Below are positions 6,401 through 11,180 of a stretch of 11,180 nucleotides of DNA, one piece after another. The translations under genes were made by a program, and so were the position numbers. How positions within the stretch are numbered: the first letter of the stretch is position 1; each line of letters begins with the position of its first letter. Location of the stretch: contig JAOXYC010215128.1 in the NCBI GenBank assembly GCA_028565715.1, positions 1 to 11,180 of the forward strand. Direction: 5' to 3'. Under the pieces are notes generated by a model. The model ran no database searches, was not told the DNA's origin, and saw nothing but the letters and a program-made list of their open reading frames with translations. This DNA comes from Phoronis pallida (taxonomy: Eukaryota; Phoronida; Phoronidae).

Positions 6401-8548
6401 TCTCTAAACCTGTACCAAATTCCTTACCAAATGTTTTGTGTTTACTCTTCCAGTTCCTTTTAGATAGGGTTAAATAACAGAACCTTTTCTAAAAAAATAG
6501 TAGTCTACCAAATGTTTACCAAATCCTTACAAAACGTTTACCATCCTAAACTACTCTTCAATTCAAACATTTCTCACATCAACAAAAACATTATAAATAG
6601 AAGTCTGTAGATGAACTTTTTCATTCAAGCATTTTCAGTAAAATATGACGGTGCATTTTTAAACTTTGAACCTATATCTATGAAGTTGATAAAGAAATCC
6701 TCTGATATCTAAATATGACTCACTGCAATCCTGTTCATCGGAGTTGTCTCCACAATCATCACCGTGATCACATGTCCAGTAATTGGAAATACAAAGACCG
6801 TTTTGACATTTAAACTGCATAGATGAACAGTTGGTAGTGGGGCACGACTGTTGCTCGTCTTCGCTGCCGAAACAGTCGCGACTTCCGTCACAGACAAAGT
6901 TTTGACTAATACAACCGTAAAGTCCAGCATCGATATTTGATTGACAAGTGAACTGATCTGGTCGACAAGTTCTAAGATCTGAAATCAGATTATTGTCAAA
7001 ATTATAGCACAATATCATAACAATCATATCGCTAACAACACAAAGACAAAGAATTCAATTTAAGAGACTACACAACCTTATTCTTGGTAATTACGTACGG
7101 CATTCATGTCTCAAATCTTCGTCGGAGTTGTCTCCACAATCATTTTCCACATCACACACCCAATCAGGATTAATACACCTCCCGTTATCACACGTGAACT
7201 GACTACCATAACATGTGTTCCCTGGCTGGCCTAAAAAAGATAATTTATCATTAACTAGTTATATATAGACCTGAACATCTATTTAAAGTACTCGTTAAAA
7301 TTACGGCACCCCGAAATAATTTGACGCGGTGTATTGTGGGTAAAACATGGACGGGTTACGAAGCTGAAAGGCGTGTTGAAGTTTTAGTTTTAGTAACGAT
7401 TAAGTCATAAACCTAGCTAATGGACATGAAATAACAGCAATTGTACGCAAAGGAAGTGATTTCATTTTTTTTAATGATTCCTCTATTTTTTTTAACGAAT
7501 TTGACGGTCTATGTGACTTAAAAGTTACCGTCTCAATATGTGTTAAACCATTCACTTTGAAAAAAATCAAATCTGTGCTATTGTATGAGTGGGTAAAACT
7601 TTAAAACAACAAAATAGATGCATTCAAAACATTTAGAAATTTTGTAGTAATGTTACGATTAACACTAAAAACTTACAGACAGTGATTGCTAAAAATGAGA
7701 CTATTGCAACAAAATGGCCGCCCTTGAAAGTAGCAATTAAAGAATCACCCTTTCTTCGTGTCACCATGACAAGTTGGAGTCAATGTTAAGGAGCATGGAA
7801 TAAAATTCATAAATGTTCGAACTTGTTATATGTATCCCTCTTACCACATGTATCAGGTTCATCCTCGCCATCGGGACAATCGGGGTTTCCATCACAATGC
7901 CAGGTAGCTGGGATACATCGACCAGTGTTACACCGAAAGTAGTCTTCTATTAACAGAAAATGACTTTAATTATAGCGGACAGGTGTTTTTCTTCTTACCC
8001 AATCGAAACATTGTGACACGGTTATTTTAGAATTGGACAAAACCTTGAGTAGCTTTAATTTCTTTACAATCATATATGGGATGAAATAATCAAAAAAAAC
8101 GACTACAAATTTTTTGATTATTTCGTCTCATATAGTATTTATTTTTCTTCAAATCAGCATCCTTTAGGATCACGACTGTTTGGAGTATTTATTTGACTTT
8201 CTATTTACAATGATCATGAAATGAAAATGAATGATAAAAACTTACAATTAAAATAACGAGGACTTAGTCAGATGGACAATAATTGTTCATCTTATTATTT
8301 GTTTACAATTTATTATTTGTTGCATCATTTATTTGTCTACTTTTGTACAGTGTCTATTGTGTATTTTTAATAATTAAAAATCAATCAATCAATCTTACCC
8401 GGTGGATTGCACGTCCTCCCCGCACAGAATAGAGGCTCTTCATCGGAGTTATCTCCACAATCATCGTCACCATCACAAATCCATGACGTAATGAGACATA
8501 TGGATGTATGGGCACACTGTTCTCTTCCAGGGGCACAGGTAGTGGCAG
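288..8548 (-). CDS. LRP2: Megalin/LRP2-like endocytic receptor, internal part, 15 exons
   Basis: This is an internal segment of a giant LDL-receptor-family membrane receptor that takes up lipoproteins, vitamin carriers and other ligands. Fifteen exons join in one frame with GT..AG splice sites: 8548-8399, 7946-7845, 7230-7099, 6978-6724, 6292-6170, 5899-5777, 5285-5157, 4713-4579, 4278-4020, 3298-3170, 2728-2558, 2112-1889, 1708-1460, 1075-836 and 404-288. The domain order is 7 LA repeats, 2 EGF, a YWTD propeller, EGF, then 4 LA repeats. All introns are phase 1 except three phase-2 introns in the propeller. The propeller-to-EGF junction (motifs [22 protein letters not shown]) resembles the last propeller of vertebrate LRP2 as I remember it, followed there by the final long LA cluster. 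No start codon, transmembrane segment or cytoplasmic NPxY tail lies in the window. LRP1 or another giant LRP is the main alternative. LDLR-family membership is certain; the LRP2 assignment is likely. Confidence 0.85.
405..835 (-). other. Intron between exons 14 and 15
   Basis: 431 bp, phase 1. A 39-codon open stretch at 674-556 ends at a donor-like GTAAGA, but its phase does not fit the neighbouring exons. Nothing else is recognisable. Confidence 0.8.
836..1075 (-). CDS. LRP2: Exon 14: LA repeats 9 and 10
   Basis: The acceptor TTCCCCCTGTAG precedes 1075 and the donor G|GTTAGT ends the exon at 836; 240 nt, phase 1 to phase 1. LA9 runs from [10 protein letters not shown] to ERDC with [15 protein letters not shown]10 runs from [10 protein letters not shown] to TSTC with [13 protein letters not shown]. 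Trp is shifted one place in LA9 (PWQIC), and LA10 has Arg at the contact position. Confidence 0.95.
1076..1459 (-). other. Intron between exons 13 and 14
   Basis: 384 bp, phase 1, AT-rich, with a pyrimidine-rich 3' end. No internal feature seen. Confidence 0.85.
1460..1708 (-). CDS. LRP2: Exon 13: EGF-like module 3 and LA repeat 8
   Basis: The acceptor GAATGTAG precedes 1708 and the donor C|GTGAGT ends the exon at 1460; 249 nt, phase 1 to phase 1. The EGF module after the propeller reads [14 protein letters not shown] with six cysteines. In LDLR-family proteins this module packs on the propeller. LA8 follows ([10 protein letters not shown] to PTDC) with an intact cage, [15 protein letters not shown]. 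The fused EGF-LA exon marks the start of the next ligand-binding cluster. Confidence 0.95.
1889..2112 (-). CDS. LRP2: Exon 12: YWTD propeller, last blades
   Basis: The acceptor CTTAACAG precedes 2112 and the donor G|GTGAGT ends the exon at 1889; 224 nt, entering in phase 2 and leaving in phase 1. It carries [17 protein letters not shown] and [11 protein letters not shown], then ends at [12 protein letters not shown] is a sequon. The wording RTVEK and TLVNT is the part most reminiscent of the last LRP2 propeller. Confidence 0.95.
2113..2557 (-). other. Intron between exons 11 and 12
   Basis: 445 bp, phase 2. It contains a short retroposon-tail-like segment at 2392-2442 and is otherwise AT-rich and featureless. 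Confidence 0.85.
2392..2442 (+). mobile_element. Possible truncated retroposon 3' tail
   Basis: The segment has the wording AAGTGC..AAGTGCTTTAGAGTATTTCATGG (split here by one base group) followed by AAAGCGCTATATAAAG. As I remember it, the motif AAAGCGCTATATAAA is common in the 3' tails of animal SINE and L2-like retroposons. No promoter-bearing head or target duplication was found, so this would be a short 5'-truncated fragment. Confidence 0.4.
2558..2728 (-). CDS. LRP2: Exon 11: YWTD propeller, third part
   Basis: The acceptor CTATTAG precedes 2728 and the donor GA|GTAAGT ends the exon at 2558; 171 nt, phase 2 to phase 2. It begins YLYWTSGG and includes IGRMGMDGT and [10 protein letters not shown] variant blade motif follows, [13 protein letters not shown], in which Trp-Cys replaces the usual Tyr-Trp-Thr pattern. 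The free cysteine in WWCD is unusual for an extracellular propeller blade. Confidence 0.94.
2729..3169 (-). other. Intron between exons 10 and 11
   Basis: 441 bp, phase 2, strongly AT-rich. No exon or repeat recognised. Confidence 0.85.
3170..3298 (-). CDS. LRP2: Exon 10: YWTD propeller, second part
   Basis: The acceptor TTCTTTAG precedes 3298 and the donor GG|GTAGGT ends the exon at 3170; 129 nt, phase 2 to phase 2. The split Arg codon completes [12 protein letters not shown], a classic LRP blade junction. The rest reads [14 protein letters not shown] and ends [11 protein letters not shown] is a sequon. No Met-started ORF marks this exon; it was placed by protein similarity and phase. Confidence 0.93.
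3598..3903. mobile_element. Candidate non-autonomous DNA transposon with inverted ends
   Basis: The segment 3622-3644 matches the reverse complement of 3851-3873 at 20 of 23 positions. Weaker inverted similarity extends outward to TGGAAAAGCCGTT (3598-3610) and AATGGCTTCCCA (3892-3903), and inward to the CGTCGTCAT-type segments. Perfect hairpins lie at 3652-3669 (6-bp stem) and 3805-3823 (8-bp stem, 3-base loop). GC content and CpG count are higher than in the flanking intron. No transposase and no convincing target-site duplication were found, so the ends are approximate. Confidence 0.5.
3924..3989 (-). pseudogene. Decayed partial duplicate of propeller exon 9
   Basis: A 20-base stretch (3941-3960) is identical to 4088-4107 inside exon 9, and similarity continues on both sides. 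The copy still encodes [13 protein letters not shown], against [13 protein letters not shown] in the exon. It lacks about 50 bases of the exon's 3' part but keeps a donor-like end (GATG|GTGAATT) resembling exon 9's AAG|GTGAATT. It is preceded by TACTAATATACAG, which resembles a branch point and acceptor. Between those sites it is 66 nt, open and phase 2 to phase 2. The gap to exon 9 is only 30 nt, too short for normal splicing, so it is most likely a dead tandem duplication. Confidence 0.7.
4020..4278 (-). CDS. LRP2: Exon 9: YWTD propeller, first part
   Basis: The acceptor CTTCTAG precedes 4278 and the donor AG|GTGAAT ends the exon at 4020; 259 nt, entering in phase 1 and leaving in phase 2. 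It opens with [14 protein letters not shown], the standard first strand of an LRP propeller, then has a YWTD variant in EKMIYYTD and ends [10 protein letters not shown]-glycosylation sequons occur at NLT, NGT and NKT. Part of this exon is duplicated in the following intron at 3924-3989. Confidence 0.95.
4279..4578 (-). other. Intron between exons 8 and 9
   Basis: 300 bp, phase 1. Nothing recognised inside. Confidence 0.85.
4579..4713 (-). CDS. LRP2: Exon 8: calcium-binding EGF-like module 2
   Basis: The acceptor TTTTCAG precedes 4713 and the donor T|GTAAGT ends the exon at 4579; 135 nt, phase 1 to phase 1. It encodes the canonical start DLNEC, the hydroxylation-type segment [12 protein letters not shown] and six cysteines. 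It ends KKID and leads directly into the propeller. Confidence 0.95.
4714..5156 (-). other. Intron between exons 7 and 8
   Basis: 443 bp, phase 1. The stretch 4866-5087 is less AT-rich than other introns and is open for 73 codons on the minus strand, without recognisable protein similarity. A ribozyme-like motif lies at 4793-4824. Together these could be a remnant of a retroelement. Confidence 0.6.
4793..4824 (+). other. Weak hammerhead-ribozyme-like motif
   Basis: CTGACGA (consensus core CTGANGA) at 4793-4799 is followed, after an inverted pair CGAAG/CTTCG (4797-4801 and 4815-4819), by GGAAAC at 4819-4824. The order resembles hammerhead cores carried by Penelope-like retroelements. However, the inverted pair overlaps the core, so a proper stem II is not formed. 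Probably degenerate or coincidental. Confidence 0.2.
5157..5285 (-). CDS. LRP2: Exon 7: EGF-like module 1
   Basis: The acceptor ATTTTCAG precedes 5285 and the donor G|GTTTGT ends the exon at 5157; 129 nt, phase 1 to phase 1. The module begins VNECDNTTH after a split Asn codon and has the six cysteines of an EGF domain. The segment [12 protein letters not shown] fits the calcium-binding EGF pattern for Asn hydroxylation. In LDL-receptor proteins an EGF pair always precedes each propeller, which matches this position. Confidence 0.92.
5286..5776 (-). other. Intron between exons 6 and 7
   Basis: 491 bp, phase 1. A small hairpin (CTAAAAA/TTTTTAG) lies at 5336-5355. A 13-codon ATG frame (5529-5490) ends at the consensus donor CAG|GTAAGG in phase 1. 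At 5690-5730 a GGCAAGGTACTT segment resembles common retroposon wording. Confidence 0.7.
5777..5899 (-). CDS. LRP2: Exon 6: LA repeat 7, last of the cluster
   Basis: The acceptor TTTTTTTCAG precedes 5899 and the donor A|GTAAGT ends the exon at 5777; 123 nt, phase 1 to phase 1. It encodes [10 protein letters not shown] to DEQHC. Six cysteines are present, but the residue after Cys4 is Asn rather than Asp (RVCNKLADC), and Arg occupies the aromatic contact position. This repeat therefore lacks one standard calcium ligand and the usual lysine-binding Trp. It borders the EGF pair. Confidence 0.92.
6170..6292 (-). CDS. LRP2: Exon 5: LA repeat 6
   Basis: The acceptor ATTCTAG precedes 6292 and the donor G|GTTAGT ends the exon at 6170; 123 nt, phase 1 to phase 1. 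It encodes [11 protein letters not shown] to RPVDC. The calcium segment reads [13 protein letters not shown], so all acidic ligands are kept although Trp replaces the usual Gly or Lys after Cys5. Phe (DFQC) replaces Trp at the contact position. Confidence 0.92.
6293..6723 (-). other. Intron between exons 4 and 5
   Basis: 431 bp, phase 1. More than half of it is made of 11-base TTTACCAAA-type repeats and their degenerate relatives. No exon recognised. Confidence 0.85.
6304..6547. repeat. Degenerate 11-bp minisatellite
   Basis: Eight consecutive 11-base units of the form NTTACCAAANN fill 6304-6391, and four more fill 6504-6547. The middle has isolated units, for example around 6410-6437. The pair TTTACCAAATC-CTTACAAAA occurs in both blocks (6337-6356 and 6515-6534). 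The array lies wholly inside the intron, on the exon 5 side. Confidence 0.8.
6724..6978 (-). CDS. LRP2: Exon 4: LA repeats 4 and 5
   Basis: The acceptor GATTTCAG precedes 6978 and the donor A|GTGAGT ends the exon at 6724; 255 nt, phase 1 to phase 1. LA4 ([10 protein letters not shown] to EQQSC) has an enlarged loop of ten residues between Cys2 and Cys3 ([10 protein letters not shown]), where four to six are usual, and Phe instead of Trp at the contact position. LA5 ([10 protein letters not shown] to EQDC) is canonical, with [15 protein letters not shown]. Two repeats share one exon here, whereas most neighbours have one each. Confidence 0.94.
7099..7230 (-). CDS. LRP2: Exon 3: LA repeat 3
   Basis: The acceptor CTTTTTTAG is followed by 132 nt; the donor C|GTACGT comes after 7099; phase 1 to phase 1. 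One complete LA repeat runs from [10 protein letters not shown] to DLRHEC, with the calcium segment [13 protein letters not shown] and Trp at the contact position (DWVC). This is the exon to which the candidate leader exon at 7677-7767 would splice. Confidence 0.93.
7231..7844 (-). other. Intron between exons 2 and 3, hosting the leader exon
   Basis: 614 bp, phase 1. Apart from the candidate first exon (7677-7767) it holds AT-rich sequence with poly-T tracts. No clear TATA box lies in the 77 bp between exon 2 and the leader; an AT-rich CATATAAC is present at 7829-7836 on the minus strand. Confidence 0.75.
7677..7767 (-). CDS. Candidate alternative first exon: signal-peptide leader
   Basis: This short open frame lies inside the intron between exons 2 and 3. 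ATG at 7767-7765 has G at -3 and G at +4, and an in-frame TGA sits only 12 nt upstream. Thirty codons follow: a basic n-region (MVTRRK) and a hydrophobic core ([13 protein letters not shown]), then a single T before a strong donor, GTAAGT. Phase 1 matches the exon 3 acceptor at 7230, so splicing would give ...ITV-C-QPGNTC and run straight into LA3. The 77 bp between exon 2 and this ATG hold no plausible acceptor, so it would have to be a first exon with its own start site. If used, it makes a receptor isoform lacking everything upstream of LA3. It could be a chance match; no transcript evidence is available. Confidence 0.4.
7845..7946 (-). CDS. LRP2: Exon 2: rest of LA repeat 2
   Basis: The acceptor TTAATAG precedes 7946 and the donor G|GTAAG ends the exon at 7845; 102 nt, phase 1 to phase 1. 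It encodes [18 protein letters not shown] and then a calcium site ending GEDEPDTC. It has Gly-Glu where most repeats have x-Ser before Asp-Glu, but keeps the acidic ligands. Trp in TWHC is at the usual ligand-lysine contact position. It joins exon 3 through a split glycine codon. Confidence 0.9.
8073..8134. repeat. 25-bp inverted repeat (hairpin)
   Basis: The arms 8073-8097 and 8110-8134 are complementary at 23 of 25 positions, separated by 12 bases. In plus-strand RNA the two exceptions are G-U pairs, so the stem would be fully paired. In the minus-strand transcript they would be A-C mismatches. It may be a remnant of a palindromic element or a source of structured RNA; function unknown. Confidence 0.75.
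8381..8394. repeat. (TCAA)3 run beside the exon 1 donor
   Basis: A short tetranucleotide repeat begins three bases inside the intron after exon 1. On the transcript strand it reads as GATT repeats. Confidence 0.85.
8399..8548 (-). CDS. LRP2: Exon 1 of window: LA repeat 1 and start of LA2
   Basis: The acceptor is TTTCAG before 8548 and the donor GTAAG follows 8399; both ends are phase 1, giving 150 nt. It encodes one complete six-cysteine LA repeat from TCAPGREQC to EEPLFC. The calcium cage [13 protein letters not shown] is intact and Trp sits two residues before Cys4 (SWIC). The usual Phe before Cys2 is absent. The last residues (RTCNPP) open LA2, which finishes in the next exon through a split GAA codon. 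The correct frame contains no Met start, so an in-frame ORF caller would miss this exon. The exon upstream lies beyond 11180 or is not recognisable. Confidence 0.88.
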
Positions 8549-8949
8549 CTGAAAGATTAAAATTCTGTATCTTATAGAAAGTTCAGTATATTTTTTCATC
8601 CTATTTTCATAAGACATTATAATTAACTTATTTACAACCTTTTTTGTTCCCTTACCCCCCAAGTGTTCAAATGTAAATAAAATGTGATGTGTACACTTGA
8701 GTTAATACAAAAGGTTTAAAGCAAAAGCCAAAATTATGGATTCGAAAAACAAAATTAATCACAGAAAAAGAAAAATTTCTGGACTCAACTTATTTGAATT
8801 CTTCACACATATTGGTCAATAGCTTTTTATCTTAGCTTTTCATCATTTTTTTCTGCAGGATGAAGAAAATGTAGTGTTGGTAAAAAAATACCTAATTTAC
8901 GCTAAACAAATGCGTCCACGGCAAGTGAAACGCAATGTTTACGAAATTG
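8549..8949 (-). other. Non-coding sequence between exon 1 and the tandem array
   Basis: About 400 bp of AT-rich sequence, taken as the intron upstream of exon 1. On the plus strand, the pyrimidine tract ending TTTTTTTCTGCAG at 8858 looks like a splice acceptor and opens a frame that enters the array. No minus-strand exon is visible. Confidence 0.6.
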
Positions 8950-10980
8950 ATGAAAAAAGGTCGAACAAACAATTGTTGACTTCCAAACTGATTCTATCAC
9001 CAGAGGGAGTTGGGGTAGACATCATGGCGCAAAAAGTGACTGGTGTCGGCGCAATGTCAAAATCTGTTGAGCGGTTTTCGAGAAAAAGTATGAACAAGCA
9101 ATTGTCAATTTCAGAACTAATTCTGCCACCAGGGGGGTTAGGGCAGAAGGGTAGACCTGACTACCCGAAAAGCGACTGGCCCTGGCGCATTGACCAAAAG
9201 AAAATGTGTACTAAGTTAGGTCAAAATCCGTCTAGGAGTTATTGATGAAAAAAGGCTAACAAGCAATTGTCGATTTCCGAACTAATTCTGCCAACAGAGG
9301 GTAGAGGTGACAACCCGAAAATCGACTGGTGCCGGCGCATTTACCCAAGGAACATGTGTGCCAAGTTTTGTCAAAACCTGTTGAGCAGTTTTTGAGAAAA
9401 AGTGTGAACAAGCAATTTTCAATTCCCAAACTAATTCTGCCAACTGGGGAGTTACGGTAGACGCGACGACCTGAAAAGCGACAGGTGTCGGCGCATTGAC
9501 TTAATGAACATATGTGCCAAGTTTCGTCAAAATCCATTGAAGTGTTTTTGAGAAAAAGTGTGAACAAGCAATTGTCAATTTCTAAACTAATTCTGCCAAC
9601 AGGGGAAGTTAGGGTAGACGTGACGACCCGAAAAGCGACTTGTGCCGGAGTATTGACCTAATAAACATATTTGCAAAGTTTCGTCAAAATATGTGAAGGG
9701 GTTTTTGAGAAAAAGTGTAAACAAGCAATTGTCAATTTCCGAACTTATTCTGCCACCAGGGGGAGTTAGGGTAAACGTGACAACCCGAAAAGCAACTGGT
9801 GCCGGCGACTTCCCCCAAAGAACACATATGCCAAGTTTCGTCAAAATCCGTTGATTGGTTTTTGTGAAAAAGTGTGAACAAGCAATTATCAATTACCGAA
9901 CTAATTCTGCCAACAGGGGGGGAGTTAGGGTAGACGTCACGACCCGAAAAGCGACTGGTGCCGGCGCATTCACCCAAAGAACATGTGTGCCAAGTTTCGT
10001 CAAAATCCGTGGGGGGGTTTTTGAGAAAAAGTGTGAACAAGCAATTGTCAATTTCCGAATTAATTCTGCCGCCAGGGGGAGTAAGGGTAGATGTGACAAC
10101 CTGAAAAGCGACTGGTGCCGGCGCATTCGCCCAAAGAACATGTGTGCCAAATTTCGTCAAAATCCGTTGATTGGTTTTCTAGAAAAAGTGTGAACAAGCA
10201 ATTATCAATTTCCGAACTAATTTTGCCAACGGGGGGAGTTAGGGTAGACATAACAACCTGAAAAGCGACAGGTGCCGGCGCATTGACTTAATGAACATAT
10301 GTGCCAAGTTTCGTCAAAATCCATTGAAGTGATTTTGAGAAAAAGTGTGAACAAGCAATTGTCAATTCCTGAACTAATTCTGCCAACAGGGGAAGTTAGG
10401 GTAGACGTGACGACCCGAAAACTTGTGCCGGCGTATTGACCTAATAAACATATTTGCAAAGTTTCGTCAAAATCCGTGAAGGGGTTTTTGAGAAAAAGTG
10501 TGAACAAGCAATTGTCAATTTCCGAGCTTATTCTGCCACCAGGGGGAGTTAGGGTAAACGTGACAAGCGACTGGTGCCGGCGTATTGACCTAATAAACAA
10601 ATGTGCCAAGTTTCGTCAAAATCCGTGGAGGGGTTTTTGAGAAAAAGTGTGAACATGCAATTGTCAATTTTCGCACTAATTCTGCCACCAGGGGGAGTTA
10701 GGGTAGACGTGACGACCCCAAAAGGGACTGGTGCCGGAGCATTTACCAAAAGAACATGTGTGCCAAGTTTCGTCAAAATCCATAGATTGGTTTTTGAGAA
10801 AAAGTGCGAACAAGCAATTGTCAATTTCTGAACTAATTCTGCCACCAGGGGGAGTTTGGGTAGACATGACGACCTGAAAAGCGACTGGTGCTGGCGCCTT
10901 CACTCAAGGAACATGTGTGCCAAGTTTCGTCAAAATCCGTTAAGCCGTTTTCGAGAAAATGGGTGAACAAGCAATTGCAG
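8950..10980. repeat. Tandem array of about 157-bp units
   Basis: The anchor GAACAAGCAATTGTCAATTT recurs at 8963, 9092, 9257, 9406, 9562, 9719, 9876, 10035, 10192, 10349, 10502, 10651, 10808 and, truncated, 10965. Spacings are 129, 165, 149, 156, 157, 157, 159, 157, 157, 153, 149, 157 and 157 bases. Each unit also has CTAATTCTGCCACCAGGGGG, GGGTAGACGTGACGACC, GGTGCCGGCGCATT and CCAAGTTTCGTCAAAATCCG. Units hold about nine CpGs, far denser than the flanks. The first three units are the most diverged; the second is shortened by a deletion of about 28 bases. Because 157 is not a multiple of three, overlapping ORFs on both strands are by-products. The array probably lies in the long intron upstream of exon 1. 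Confidence 0.95.
9406..10808. repeat. Higher-order repeat of about five units (775-787 bp)
   Basis: Units starting at 9406, 9562 and 9719 share private variants with those at 10192, 10349 and 10502. Examples are TTGACTTAATGAACATATG with CCATTGAAGTG, then TTGACCTAATAAACATATTTG with GTGAAGGGG, then CTTATTCTGCC with GGTAAACGTGAC. The offsets are 786, 787 and 783 bases. A block of about five units was therefore duplicated after the units diverged. Confidence 0.8.
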
Positions 10981-11180
10981 ACCTGCCTACCCAAATTTCA
11001 ACCAATGTGTATGATCACCAATGAAAACCTCAAAAATGTGTACAATCTGAGGTTCAATGTGTACAATCATGAAAATCGAACTTAGTATATCACCACAACT
11101 TTGGAGTATTCATCTCATAAAATGTGCATACTTTAAGCGAAGTGAAAAAAAGAGCATGGACAAAATCTCACTTTTCATTT
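10981..11180. other. Sequence beyond the array
   Basis: Non-repetitive, AT-rich sequence. A 7-bp inverted pair (AACCTCA at 11026-11032, TGAGGTT at 11048-11054) and two copies of AATGTGTACAATC (from 11035 and 11056) are seen. No exon recognised. Confidence 0.6.

Larger units (their letters stand above)
7947..8398 (-). other. Intron between exons 1 and 2
   Basis: 452 bp, phase 1. It contains a long hairpin at 8073-8134 and a tetranucleotide run next to the donor. No exon recognised. Confidence 0.85.

Noticed and set aside
8381-8662. Minus-strand ORF of 93 codons over exon 1
   Set aside because: It is in the wrong frame. The LA cysteine pattern appears only in the neighbouring frame bounded by splice sites 8548 and 8399.
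9587-10903. Overlapping open frames of up to 142 codons on both strands in the array
   Set aside because: They arise from a repeated unit without frequent stops. The unit length is not a multiple of three, so frames rotate, and both strands are equally open, which argues against coding.
8950-10980. CRISPR-like periodicity
   Set aside because: The whole 157-bp unit is repeated; there are no short repeats with unique spacers, and the context is a eukaryotic gene.

Overview
The window is animal nuclear DNA, AT-rich in its non-coding parts. It carries an internal stretch of one large multi-exon gene on the minus strand, a tandem-repeat array, and several mobile-element or repeat remnants. There are no bacterial-style genes, RNA genes or CRISPR arrays. 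Introns are short (120-721 bp). The encoded protein matches the megalin branch (LRP2) of the LDL-receptor family as I remember it. This suggests an invertebrate bilaterian, for example a lophotrochozoan or an invertebrate deuterostome; the species cannot be fixed from sequence alone.

The gene runs from right to left. I place 15 exons between 8548 and 288, totalling 2538 nt (846 codon equivalents). Every splice site is a GT..AG pair and the reading phase is continuous. In protein order the exons give seven LDL-receptor class A (LA) repeats (8548-5777), two EGF-like modules (5285-4579), one YWTD beta-propeller (4278-1889), another EGF-like module plus an LA repeat (1708-1460), then three more LA repeats (1075-288). 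Both ends are missing: more exons must lie beyond position 1 and beyond 11180. Introns are phase 1 everywhere except the three inside the propeller, which are phase 2. In this family LA repeats bind ligands with calcium, while the propeller and EGF modules drive ligand release at endosomal pH.

The most interesting hidden feature lies in the intron at 7231-7844. A short minus-strand open frame (7767-7677) starts with ATG just after an in-frame stop, encodes a signal-peptide-like leader, and ends at a strong donor in phase 1. It would splice in frame to the LA3 exon. It is a candidate alternative first exon for an N-terminally shortened secreted or receptor isoform. A decayed, partly deleted copy of the propeller exon sits at 3924-3989, next to a candidate inverted-repeat transposon (about 3598-3903).

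The right end (about 8950-10980) is a tandem array of about 13 units of roughly 157 bp, rich in CpG, with a higher-order period of about five units. Smaller structures are an 11-bp minisatellite (6304-6547), a 25-bp hairpin (8073-8134), a retroposon-tail-like fragment (2392-2442) and a weak ribozyme-like motif (4793-4824).
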